7,969 nt of DNA. It comes from Candidatus Bathyarchaeota archaeon. Lineage in GTDB: Archaea > Thermoproteota > Bathyarchaeia > Bathyarchaeales > Bathycorpusculaceae. Below, in pieces: positions 1-6,067 of the stretch. Within the stretch, counting starts at the first letter, position 1. Each line of letters opens with the position of its first letter. The DNA lies in contig DAOUTL010000055.1 of the NCBI GenBank assembly GCA_030626685.1, forward strand, positions 1 through 7,969, read 5' to 3'. The notes beneath the pieces are model-generated. The model was not told where the DNA came from. It made no database searches and saw only the letters and a program-made list of their open reading frames with translations. The position numbers and the translations under genes were made by a program.

Positions 1-1094
1 ATTGTGTTCTGAATTTCTTCTTTTGTCTCATCTGGAGCCCCTACAATAAAAGATCCAACTATTACATCTATTCCAGCTTTTCTGGCTTTTTTCACAGCAG
101 TTTTAGACTGCTGGGGAGTTATTTGTTTGTTATAATAGTTTAGAATTCTCTGATTGGCGCTTTCAATGCCAAAGTAGAGGACTTTGCAGCCTGCCTTTAC
201 AATTTCACGCAACATTTCATAGGAGCAATTGTCAACTCTCCCTTCGCAAATCCATTCCATACCTATTTTTTCCTTTCTCATGCCTCTGCAAAGTTTGATC
301 ACTCTTTTCTGGTTCAGCGTAAAACTGTCGTCTACAAAAATAAACTGTTTGTATCCTTCACTCGCAAGAAAATGTAGTTCTTCCAGAACATTTTCTATAG
401 ACCTTGGTCTCCATGTGTTACGAGCAAACTGGGTGCAACTGCAAAAGCGACATCTATAAACGCATCCACGTGAAGAAACAATGCTAGTGAACTTCTTTGG
501 AGCAACATTTACTCCAGCAATCATTGAATGATAATCTACGTCGATTAAATTACGGTCTGGGAACGGAAGAGAATCCAGATCTCTTATCAGAGGGCGATCA
601 GGAGTTGAAATAATGCTTTTATTATTTCTGAAGGTAATTCCTTGAACTTTCTTGAGCTTACCTTTGTTCGCCAAGCAACTTGCAAGGTCGATCACTGTGT
701 TTTCTCCTTCTCCTCGAACCGTGATATCAACGGAAGGGTATTTTCTGAGAATTCGCTCAGAATTGAATGTTGCGTAATGATTGCCGAATACGATGACGAT
801 GTTTGGGTTTTTTTCCTTAACCTTTTTTCCAATTAATGCGGCTGTGCGACCGGAGCTTGAGAATGTTGAGAAACCGAGAATGTCAGGGTTTTCTTTCTCT
901 ATCCAATTAACTGTTTCGTCTATTGTGAAACCTTTCGCTGGCTGGTCTAGAACAGAAACTTCCACGACACCTTTTTCCTGAAGCACAGAAGACAAATATA
1001 ATATGCCTAAGGGTGGAAATGAGGCAATAGATTTTCTTGCTTCACGTTCATCTAATCCTTCATAAGGACCTGCGTTGATAAAAGAAAATTTCAA
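1..1094 (-). CDS. B12-binding-type radical SAM protein, C-terminus cut by window edge
   Basis: This is an iron-sulfur, S-adenosylmethionine-dependent radical enzyme whose substrate cannot be told from sequence. 364 codons are visible and the frame is still open at the left edge. Residues 1-140 form a cobalamin-binding-like Rossmann domain: an early PPLGILYLSSVL, then PDILGFSTFSS, and an RGEGEN element near residue 128. The classic DxHxxG cobalamin-ligand motif is not seen, which is common in this class. The radical SAM core follows, with the [4Fe-4S] cysteines C211, C215 and C218 (CVYRCRFC), then FVDDSF, GIESAN and IVGAPDETKEE, all typical of the family. The start is TTG at 1094: a TAG lies immediately upstream in frame and GAGGT sits 8 nt before it. 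The missing C-terminus could hold a further domain. The family call is firm; the reaction is unknown. Confidence 0.93.
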   Translation of the reverse strand, partial: MKFSFINAGPYEGLDEREARKSIASFPPLGILYLSSVLQEKGVVEVSVLDQPAKGFTIDETVNWIEKENPDILGFSTFSSSGRTAALIGKKVKEKNPNIVIVFGNHYATFNSERILRKYPSVDITVRGEGENTVIDLASCLANKGKLKKVQGITFRNNKSIISTPDRPLIRDLDSLPFPDRNLIDVDYHSMIAGVNVAPKKFTSIVSSRGCVYRCRFCSCTQFARNTWRPRSIENVLEELHFLASEGYKQFIFVDDSFTLNQKRVIKLCRGMRKEKIGMEWICEGRVDNCSYEMLREIVKAGCKVLYFGIESANQRILNYYNKQITPQQSKTAVKKARKAGIDVIVGSFIVGAPDETKEEIQNT

Positions 1095-1156
1095 CTACCT
1101 AAACCTCAAGCTTACCTCAATTCAACTGTTTCAATTACGAACGGAAATTTAAAACT
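1095..1156 (-). promoter_or_regulatory. Promoter and duplicated ribosome binding site of the radical SAM gene
   Basis: On the minus strand, TTTTAAATTT (1154-1145) is a TATA-box candidate. Transcription would begin near 1125, giving a leader of about 30 nt. That leader carries two GAGGT motifs, the nearer at 1107-1103, 8 nt before the TTG start, and this supports the choice of start codon. The same A/T block reads TTTAAAA (1148-1154) on the plus strand, so it could also serve a divergent transcript. Confidence 0.5.
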
Positions 1157-1176
1157 ATAGTTTCTTTGTTCATCTT

Positions 1177-1314
1177 CCTTCTGCCAACCAGGGTTGTATG
1201 ACACCCGTGACTGTAACGAGATCCGAAGCTGGACCAAAGATCTCGCCCAAAAGACGTGCGCTGAGAGCTAGCAGGCAATGAAATCGGTGTGCACGATTTC
1301 ATTCTTTTCTTATT
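1177..1314 (+). ncRNA. Possible short structured transcript, unidentified
   Basis: A plus-strand TATA candidate (TTTAAAA, 1148-1154) would start a transcript near 1177. Downstream are two inverted repeats: CGAGATC (1217-1223) with GATCTCG (1239-1245), and AATGAAATCG (1277-1286) with CGATTTCATT (1294-1303), the second followed by a T-rich tract. A 27-codon ORF starting with ATG at 1198 and ending with TGA at 1281 lies inside and has no good ribosome binding site. It matches no RNA class I recognise: no C/D boxes in correct spacing and no tRNA-like arms. It may equally be a small-peptide mRNA or chance structure. Confidence 0.22.
1277..1314 (+). terminator. Hairpin followed by T-rich tract
   Basis: A perfect 10-bp inverted repeat (AATGAAATCG and CGATTTCATT, 7-nt loop) is followed directly by CTTTTCTTATTT. 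The T-rich side lies only on the plus-strand 3' flank, so the element has the layout of a terminator for a plus-strand transcript beginning near 1177. Archaea terminate mainly on T tracts and the hairpin is not required. Confidence 0.35.
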
Positions 1315-1387
1315 TGAATCTAAAATCACCAAACTTATAACAAAGAACCAGCCATCCCACTCGCACGCAAATGGTTGCGAATGCAAA

Positions 1388-1468
1388 ATGAGACAAAAAC
1401 GTAATGTGGTGTTATATCTAGACGCTAAACTGGTTGAAAAGTCGCAGAAGCAGAAATTTTCGGAATAA
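1388..1468 (+). pseudogene. N-terminal fragment of a CcdA-like small antitoxin
   Basis: The 26-residue product begins MRQKRNVVLYLDAKLVEK, which closely resembles the opening beta-strand and first helix of small ribbon-helix-helix, CcdA-like proteins common in uncultivated archaea (from memory: KRNVVLYLD.ELVEK followed by a helix ending near SKTFENHLK). Here TAA comes after 26 codons. In a shifted frame just downstream (from about 1455) the sequence reads IKNFEEVK, which resembles the expected next segment, so a frameshift is the likely cause of truncation. A TATA-like CTTATAAC lies about 50 bp upstream (near 1334). No toxin partner follows. Without alignment this remains a reasoned guess. Confidence 0.38.
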
Positions 1469-1498
1469 AGAACTTTGAAGAAGTAAAAAGGAATAGTA

Positions 1499-1624
1499 AT
1501 GGAGTACATCAAAGGAGTAAAGCCAGAAGCAGTAGAAGCGGACGCTGAAGCTAAACCTTCCAAAGATATGAACCTGCAGATTCTACAAGAACTACGCAAA
1601 ATAAGGAAAGCTGTAGAGAAATAA
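1499..1624 (+). CDS. Unidentified 41-residue protein
   Basis: ATG at 1499 is preceded by AAGGA with about 6 nt spacing. The product has an acidic, Ala/Glu-rich first half and then a regular Leu/Ile/Lys helix (LQILQELRKIRKAVEK) that would be amphipathic and could self-associate. It is in the same frame as the upstream antitoxin-like fragment, separated by two TAA codons. It could be an independent tiny gene, or the tail of the same decayed locus. I do not recognise a family. The good ribosome binding site and the helical pattern are the only support. Confidence 0.3.
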   Translation: MEYIKGVKPEAVEADAEAKPSKDMNLQILQELRKIRKAVEK

Positions 1625-1743
1625 AGTGCCCCCTGAAGTCACCAAGTTCATTATCAAATTCTTTCGAATGTTTCGGCTTTCTTCAGTTTTTGTTTCTCTA
1701 TTCTGCCTTAATATAAGCTTAAACGTGGTTGGGAATCTCGCAA

Positions 1744-1801
1744 AGTTTATTATTAATCGAATAAAGTTTAATTCGAATTTCTTACTAGTATTGCTGCGGA
1801 G
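1744..1801 (+). promoter_or_regulatory. Promoter-like A/T block with direct repeats
   Basis: AAAGTTTA occurs twice, about 21 bp apart, in the block 1744-1772, and the half-sites TCGAAT and ATTCGA flank the second copy. GTTTAATT could act as a TATA box with initiation near 1791, and GGAG at 1798-1801 lies 5 nt before an ATG at 1807. The pieces line up as promoter, ribosome binding site and start codon, but the reading frame that follows overlaps the permease gene and has no recognisable product. Confidence 0.25.
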
Positions 1802-1890
1802 TTAATATGAAGGACATTGTGTATGAGGAATGGGTTCCAGCGGGGACATTGATGAAGGCTCTAGTGGAATTTTCATCTTTACTTATCTTG

Positions 1891-1936
1891 TGCAAAAAAG
1901 ACTTTTGCAAAACAATGTTAAAAAAGGGCGTTTTTT
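1891..1936 (-). terminator. Terminator region of the ABC operon
   Basis: Downstream of the permease stop (1974) the minus strand has two runs of six T, at 1925-1920 and about 1900-1895. They lie within inverted repeats AAAAAA-GGGCG-TTTTTT (1920-1936) and TGCAAAA-AAGAC-TTTTGCA (1891-1909). T runs are the known archaeal termination signal. The symmetry gives plus-strand T runs too, so it could act in both directions. Confidence 0.45.
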
Positions 1937-1973
1937 ATCGCATGCGCTATACTATCGCGTTAGGGCGGTTAGG

Positions 1974-2918
1974 CTACCTCACTTCCTGTCTCGTGAACAC
2001 CATGTACGAGGCTATGAAGGCTAAGGTTGTTACTATGGTTAGAACAAGTATGTTAGGCCCGGCGTATATGAGGCTGCTCGTTACGGAGGCGGCCTCTTGA
2101 GCTGGTTGAGGTGGAAACGGTCCCCCCGTCGTGGCATATGGGTTCAAGAGATACTGACCTACTTTGCTGAAGTGGTGGTTTGGAGTTATGGATGAGATGG
2201 TCTCCACTATGGCCGTGTATCTTCTAATGCTTTCAATATCCATCTCCATGGGCTCCCCAGGGCTCGGTGGCCTTATGATCGGAGGCGCTATTGTGAACGC
2301 CACAAGAGTGGCGATGATAGGAATCACGAAGGTGAATACAGCCCATACGGTGACGCCGAGTATTACGCTTTGCGAGGTTTTCTTGGAAACTGTGGATAAG
2401 AAGACGGCTATGCCATAATACGTCATCGCGAACAGAACAGAAAAAACCATAAACAACGCTAGCCTAAGGGCTTCTTCACCCGTGGGTGTGACACCGAGGA
2501 TCATTATTGAAGCCCCTACATTCGCTAGTGAGGTGATAAAGACGGCTATGGACACGGCTAGGGTGGCTGCCAAAAACTTCCCATTTATCACCGTGTCCCT
2601 GAAGACGGGTTGAGCCAGCACTATTTTTAGGGTGCCCTTCTCACGCTCGCCTGATATGGTGTCGCATCCTAAGGCCACGCCCATAACGGCTCCAAAGAGG
2701 GGCATGGTACTAATTAGCATGTAGGCCACCGTCCCTAAAAACCTCTGGGGCATGGGAGGCCCTCCTGGTGCGGTAGGCATCGTTTGAACTATGCTAACAT
2801 AGACAGTGACCATGGCGGCGGTCATTATTAGCCCGAAAATCGCTACAAGTACGATGAACCTTTTGCTCCTAACAATGTCGGAAAACTCTTTTGACGCAAC
2901 GACAAATACGTCAGCCAT
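1974..2918 (-). CDS. ABC-2 type transporter permease, NosY-like
   Basis: This is the membrane half of an ABC exporter. The 314-residue product has a cytoplasmic N-terminal helix (VASKEFSDIVRSKR), then about six hydrophobic segments near residues 22-45, 64-84, 115-141, 152-174, 184-210 and 286-308. The motif GEREKGTLK (about 90-98) followed by PVFRDTVINGKF is the hallmark of NosY/ABC-2 permeases, where it contacts the ATPase. A 70-residue Pro-rich outer loop precedes the last helix. I chose ATG at 2918: GGTGG (2929-2925) sits 6 nt before it, whereas it would abut the alternative TTG at 2924. The gene overlaps the ATPase gene by 8 nt (ATGGCTGA), indicating translational coupling. The substrate is unknown. 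Confidence 0.93.
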   Translation of the reverse strand: MADVFVVASKEFSDIVRSKRFIVLVAIFGLIMTAAMVTVYVSIVQTMPTAPGGPPMPQRFLGTVAYMLISTMPLFGAVMGVALGCDTISGEREKGTLKIVLAQPVFRDTVINGKFLAATLAVSIAVFITSLANVGASIMILGVTPTGEEALRLALFMVFSVLFAMTYYGIAVFLSTVSKKTSQSVILGVTVWAVFTFVIPIIATLVAFTIAPPIIRPPSPGEPMEMDIESIRRYTAIVETISSITPNHHFSKVGQYLLNPYATTGGPFPPQPAQEAASVTSSLIYAGPNILVLTIVTTLAFIASYMVFTRQEVR

Positions 2919-3879
2919 GGGCAACCACCCCGATTTCTTTTTGATAATATTTCATGAAGAGATCTTCGAGGGATGGCTCTAATCTTCTAATGGATAGGAC
3001 TTCAAGTCCCTTTATTTTCGCCGCCCTCTTGTTGATTTCGGCCCTAACGTCGCTCATTGTCTTTATAGAAATAACATCGTCCTTCACTTCTAAACTGATG
3101 ATTTCTTTAAGCCTTTTCAGCTTAGCGACGAACGCTCCGACATCTCCCCTTGCTTCAACTTCGATCCTGTAACCCTCTTCAGCCATCATTCTTTCAGCAA
3201 TTTCCTCGACATTTCCTTGAACCACGAATCTGCCTTGATTCATTATAGCCACGTCGGTGCAAAGGGGTCCCATCTCGAAGAGCAAGTGGGTGCAAACTAC
3301 GATGGTTTTCCCCTGCTCCTTGTTTAGCTTGGAAACCATGTCCTTAAACGCCTTCGCGCCCTCTGGATCGACCCCCGCTGTAGGTTCGTCAAATATGAGG
3401 AGTTCAGGGTCTTTGATCAGGGTTTGAGCAATGGCGAGTCTTTGTTTCATTCCCCTCGAGAAGCCGCCGACCTTCCTATCCTTGAACCCATCTGAGCCCA
3501 CGGCCTTCAATATTTCACCAACCCGTTTATCCCTCTCCTCTTTAGGTATATCGTTGAGCGCTGCGATATAATCCAAGTTTTGTTTTGCTGTAAGGTGATC
3601 GTAGAAGCCGAAGCCCTCGGGTAGTAGTCCGACTTTTTTCCTTATCTGTAAAGACTCTTTTACTATGTCATGTCCAAGTACTTTGGCTGTGCCGCTTGTC
3701 GGGAGAATGAGTCCGGTGAGCATCATCACAAGTGTCGTCTTTCCCGCACCGTTTGGGCCCAAGATGCCGGAGATGGAGCCCCTTTTTATTCGCATGTTTT
3801 CGTGGTCAACGGCTGTAACCGCTTCTTTACCTGACCCATAAACCTTTGTTAAATCGTTTGTTTCAATAACATATTCCAA
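2911..3879 (-). CDS. ABC transporter ATP-binding protein, CcmA/NatA-like
   Basis: This is the cytoplasmic ATPase that powers the adjacent permease. The 322-residue product has Walker A GPNGAGKTT (41-49), a Q-loop region in which Glu88 replaces Gln (GLLPEGFGFYDHLT), the signature FSRGMKQR (140-147), Walker B LLIFDEP (160-166), D-loop GVDP (169-172) and the switch histidine H198. Residues about 236-310 form the extra C-terminal domain of drug- or Na+-export type ATPases, ending in SLEDLFMKYY. All catalytic elements are intact. The start is TTG at 3879, supported by AGGTGA at 3890-3885 with 5 nt spacing; that ribosome binding site contains the stop codon of the upstream NEW3 gene. A later methionine at residue 29 would remove the first strand and is unlikely. 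Confidence 0.96.
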   Translation of the reverse strand: MEYVIETNDLTKVYGSGKEAVTAVDHENMRIKRGSISGILGPNGAGKTTLVMMLTGLILPTSGTAKVLGHDIVKESLQIRKKVGLLPEGFGFYDHLTAKQNLDYIAALNDIPKEERDKRVGEILKAVGSDGFKDRKVGGFSRGMKQRLAIAQTLIKDPELLIFDEPTAGVDPEGAKAFKDMVSKLNKEQGKTIVVCTHLLFEMGPLCTDVAIMNQGRFVVQGNVEEIAERMMAEEGYRIEVEARGDVGAFVAKLKRLKEIISLEVKDDVISIKTMSDVRAEINKRAAKIKGLEVLSIRRLEPSLEDLFMKYYQKEIGVVAHG

Positions 3880-3884
3880 TTAGT

Positions 3885-3890
3885 TCACCT
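3885..3890 (-). promoter_or_regulatory. Ribosome binding site overlapping a stop codon
   Basis: AGGTGA on the minus strand is both the ribosome binding site of the ATPase gene (5 nt before its TTG) and the site of the TGA stop of the NEW3 gene. This makes coupled translation likely and decides the TTG start. Confidence 0.7.
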
Positions 3891-4754
3891 TCTACCAAAC
3901 CTTCTGTAAATAAAGAAAAGTGCTACTACGGCAACCACTACCAGCGTCCCTCCCACGAAGATCCAACTCATCTGTTGTTCAACCTCAATCCGTAAGGTGA
4001 ATATAAGCGCTTCCGTTTGGTCTGACTGAACTTCAAAGTCGATATAGTAGTTGCCAGCGTTAACATCGGATTGTGTCTTTGCTGTGATGACGAAAACGCC
4101 TTCTTCATCGGGCTTTAGGGATGGAAAAATCGTGGGCTTGACATCTACGGTGAAGCCATCCGGTATGCTACTAGCTACGTCCACTCTCACGTTGGTGGCA
4201 TCGTGGGTTCCCGTGTTTTTAACTCTAAACTCATAGCTTGTCTCCCCTCCTACACTGACTCTTGTGTAGAAGTTTACGTTCATCACCTTGATCTCGTAGA
4301 AACCTAACACGTTGAGGGTTAGCTCCGAGCTTTTGGTCACGCTGGCGCTGGCTACCGAAACCGTGAAATCCAACCTACCTAACGCTTCTTCTTTAGGTAG
4401 AGCCACAACAACGTAAAACTCCTTTGACTCACCGGCTTCAACGTGCACGCGTGTTATCTCCTGCTCTTCAGATCCTTCGAACCACATCCTCAGATCTGGT
4501 GGTAGCCCCGAGACGTCGAGGTCAAAGAGCTGGTCGTATCCTCCTCCATTTTTTAGTTTAAGCCTAAATTTCGCTTGGGAACCAGCGTAGGCGTCGAGGT
4601 AAGGCGGTGTAGCCTCCAAGTCAACGCCGATTCCGGCGGCAAACTTTTGAACCATGACCAAAAGGGCTATGTATTCAGACGCTGCTGAAGATGAAGCGTT
4701 GAAGATAACATTGTACTCCCCGTCAGGCGCTTCTGGTGGCACGTGAACCTCCAC
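3885..4754 (-). CDS. NEW3-domain surface protein, C-terminal part after a frameshift
   Basis: This is the C-terminal half of a secreted, membrane-anchored multi-domain protein. The 289 residues begin halfway through an Ig-like NEW3 domain (PPEAPDGEYNVIF is its last strands). Two more beta-sandwich repeats follow, about 42-150 (with LPPDLRMWF and AGESKEFYVVVALP) and about 153-260 (with FRVKNTGTHDATNVRV and the loop VNAGNYYIDFEV). A single hydrophobic helix (about 264-283) and RRFGRR end the protein, placing the domains outside the cell. The listed GTG start at 4754 has no good ribosome binding site and probably is not used. The frame is open upstream and continues the preceding ORF if one base is added near 4772. 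Five bases separate it from the ATPase gene, so it belongs to the exporter operon. Confidence 0.85.
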   Translation of the reverse strand: MEVHVPPEAPDGEYNVIFNASSSAASEYIALLVMVQKFAAGIGVDLEATPPYLDAYAGSQAKFRLKLKNGGGYDQLFDLDVSGLPPDLRMWFEGSEEQEITRVHVEAGESKEFYVVVALPKEEALGRLDFTVSVASASVTKSSELTLNVLGFYEIKVMNVNFYTRVSVGGETSYEFRVKNTGTHDATNVRVDVASSIPDGFTVDVKPTIFPSLKPDEEGVFVITAKTQSDVNAGNYYIDFEVQSDQTEALIFTLRIEVEQQMSWIFVGGTLVVVAVVALFFIYRRFGRR

Positions 4755-4762
4755 GATTAGGT

Positions 4763-5662
4763 CTACGGACTCCCACTCTCTAATGCCATTTCTGTTACAA
4801 CCTCGCCGCCTACACTTTTAACAAAGGCCGTCCAACCGAGCGGAACAGAACTAATAGCGACCCTAAATCGCATTTCAACGCCGAAGGGATTTTTCACTCT
4901 CACCTGGAATGGGACAGTTTCACCGGGTGCGGCCGACTTTCCCGGGAATTGACAAGATATTATGGGCTTCTCTGATGGCTCAACTATTATTGTGAAGTTT
5001 AGCGTGGATTTCGTTTTCCCGACAGCAGTGAGCGATAAGCTGTTGTTTCCCGTGGATGTTAGGGGGATTATGACCTCTAACTGGAGGTTTAGGCTCGCCC
5101 CGGTTAATAGGTGTACTTTTGTAACCTCACCAGTTTGATCCAGGATCCTCGTGGACCAGCCCTCGGGTTTAGATACCGAGAACTCTACTACTTCTGACCC
5201 CTCGCCGATATTGCTGACCGTAAATGGAAGCATTAGTTTGTCCCTGGGACTTGCCACTCGGCTCAAGACTGGAGAGGACAGCCTCAAGGCTTTGCACAAA
5301 ACTATGTCCCCGAGGTCGATATCTTCGTTGCTCAGGTAGATGCTTTTAGTAACCTTGGTATATCCTGATTTTGAAAAGTGAAGGGTGTATTTGTCATTTT
5401 CCTGCAAAAAAACATGGAAGTCTCCATTGGAATACGTGTACTCGCTCTCAACGAAGGCCCCATTTGAAGAATACGTTTCTACCTTAACGTCACTCAGCCC
5501 TTGGCCGTCTTCGTCTACGACCCTGCCGAGGACACGAGCGGTCTGTCCCGTCACATAGACCGGTAACATCGCCAAGCACAGTGTTAAAATTATCAAAAAG
5601 CAAGCAACTAGTTTTGTGGGACGACTTACCCAATGACTTCTCTTCATCGTTTCCATCATCAT
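4763..5662 (-). CDS. NEW3-domain surface protein, N-terminal part, frameshifted
   Basis: This is the first gene of the exporter operon. The 299 residues carry a signal peptide (basic MKRSHWVSRPTK, hydrophobic core about 18-37, exit near TGQ). Next comes a carboxypeptidase-regulatory-like beta-sandwich (about 42-122: VLGRVVDEDGQGLSDVKVET, then GYTKVTKSIYL). A NEW3 domain follows at about 130-228, and a second begins at about 232 but stops at residue 299 in mid-domain. With one extra G in the GGG run at 4774-4772, the frame reads ESGESVDLIVEVHVPP straight into the next ORF, giving one protein of about 592 residues. ATG 5662 fits a leaderless transcript; ATGs at 5659, 5656 and 5647 are alternatives. 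The likely role is an extracellular partner of the ABC exporter, but ligand and function are unknown. Confidence 0.87.
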   Translation of the reverse strand: MMMETMKRSHWVSRPTKLVACFLIILTLCLAMLPVYVTGQTARVLGRVVDEDGQGLSDVKVETYSSNGAFVESEYTYSNGDFHVFLQENDKYTLHFSKSGYTKVTKSIYLSNEDIDLGDIVLCKALRLSSPVLSRVASPRDKLMLPFTVSNIGEGSEVVEFSVSKPEGWSTRILDQTGEVTKVHLLTGASLNLQLEVIIPLTSTGNNSLSLTAVGKTKSTLNFTIIVEPSEKPIISCQFPGKSAAPGETVPFQVRVKNPFGVEMRFRVAISSVPLGWTAFVKSVGGEVVTEMALESGSP

Positions 5663-5683
5663 TCATATATAGATGAGACTGGG

Positions 5684-5700
5684 TTTTAAATCTCTTTCCA
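5684..5700 (-). promoter_or_regulatory. TATA box of the NEW3-ABC operon
   Basis: On the minus strand GAAAGAG (a purine-rich B-recognition-like stretch) precedes TTTAAAA at 5690-5684. Its centre is 25 nt from the ATG at 5662, the canonical archaeal distance to the transcription start, so the mRNA is probably leaderless. A second A/T motif, CTATATAT (5672-5665), is too close to that ATG unless a later start is used. Confidence 0.6.
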
Positions 5701-5749
5701 GCTAAATCGGATAAAATTGGGTTATGCTTTAGCTCTCTGCTAGCGTTTT

Positions 5750-5899
5750 ATGTCAAACTTCTGCCCTCATCAGCCTTACGGAAAGAAGGAAAAATACAAG
5801 GCAGGCGTTGAAAAAGCGAATCTGGAAAAGCTGACGAAACTGATTAAAATCTGTGGTATGCTTCTCCAATCAAAAGTTTACCTATTTTGGAAGAAATAA
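5750..5899 (+). CDS. Unidentified 49-residue Lys-rich protein
   Basis: ATG at 5750 opens a frame whose product starts MSNFCPHQPYGKKEKYK and continues with a Lys/Leu heptad-like helix (VEKANLEKLTKLIKI). An ATAAAAT motif at about 5710-5716 lies 37 bp before the ATG and would give a leader of roughly 10 nt. No ribosome binding site is visible. Two cysteines (C5, C35) do not form a zinc motif. It could be a real tiny gene or chance in A-rich DNA. I recognise no family. Confidence 0.25.
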   Translation: MSNFCPHQPYGKKEKYKAGVEKANLEKLTKLIKICGMLLQSKVYLFWKK

Positions 5900-6024
5900 C
5901 GCGCAATAGTTTTAAATCCCCGTCGATCTAATGATGAAACATGCACACGCAACATCTATCGATCTTAACATGTTATGTACGTATTTGCAAAGTCGGTATA
6001 TCGCACACTTAAACTCCATCGCAG

Positions 6025-6041
6025 AAAAGTTTAAAACTTTT
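6025..6041 (+). promoter_or_regulatory. Palindromic TATA region of the methylglyoxal synthase gene
   Basis: AAAAGTTT (6025-6032), one A, then AAACTTTT (6034-6041) form a perfect palindrome with 8-bp arms. TTTAAAA in its middle (6030-6036) is a TATA box placed to start transcription near 6057-6060, a few bases before the TTG/GTG start. A dimeric regulator binding the palindrome would block TATA-binding protein; the A/T symmetry could also be incidental. Confidence 0.5.
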
Positions 6042-6067
6042 AGAACGTATCGGTTTAATTTGAATTG

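Larger units (their letters stand above)
1095..1973. other. Gene-poor region between the radical SAM gene and the ABC operon
   Basis: About 880 bases hold no full-length gene. What can be seen: the radical SAM promoter, a hairpin-ended possible transcript (1177-1314), an antitoxin-like fragment (1388-1468), a 41-codon ORF (1499-1624), direct repeats with promoter character (1744-1801), and T tracts of the ABC operon terminator (1891-1936). A 154-codon minus-strand frame (1135-1599) exists but its serine- and phenylalanine-rich product looks like no protein family. The broken pieces suggest a site where mobile or toxin-antitoxin genes have decayed; this is inference. Confidence 0.45.
5663..6067. 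other. Divergent intergenic region between the ABC operon and the methylglyoxal synthase gene
   Basis: About 400 bases separate the two divergent promoters. Visible contents are the operon TATA box (5690-5684), a 49-codon ORF (5750-5899), a further TTTTAAA motif (5910-5916) ahead of a 46-codon frame (5931-6071), and the palindromic TATA region of the methylglyoxal synthase gene (6025-6041). The 46-codon frame overlaps the start of methylglyoxal synthase and has no ribosome binding site, so I do not call it. Confidence 0.5.

Noticed and set aside
229..981. Three plus-strand ORFs of 64-76 codons
   Set aside because: They lie wholly within the radical SAM gene on the opposite strand, which has clear family motifs.
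1135..1599. 154-codon minus-strand ORF
   Set aside because: The product is rich in Ser, Phe and Cys with no family pattern, and it runs antisense to the antitoxin-like fragment, the 41-codon ORF and the hairpin. No ribosome binding site was seen.
1807..2100. 97-codon plus-strand ORF with GGAG before ATG
   Set aside because: It overlaps the well-supported permease by 127 bases and the overlapping part is a shadow of that gene. The unique first 55 codons match nothing I recognise. The start signals are kept as a finding.
5665..5672. CTATATAT as the operon TATA box
   Set aside because: It would start transcription inside the signal-peptide coding region, past the preferred ATGs; TTTAAAA at 5690-5684 has the exact canonical spacing.
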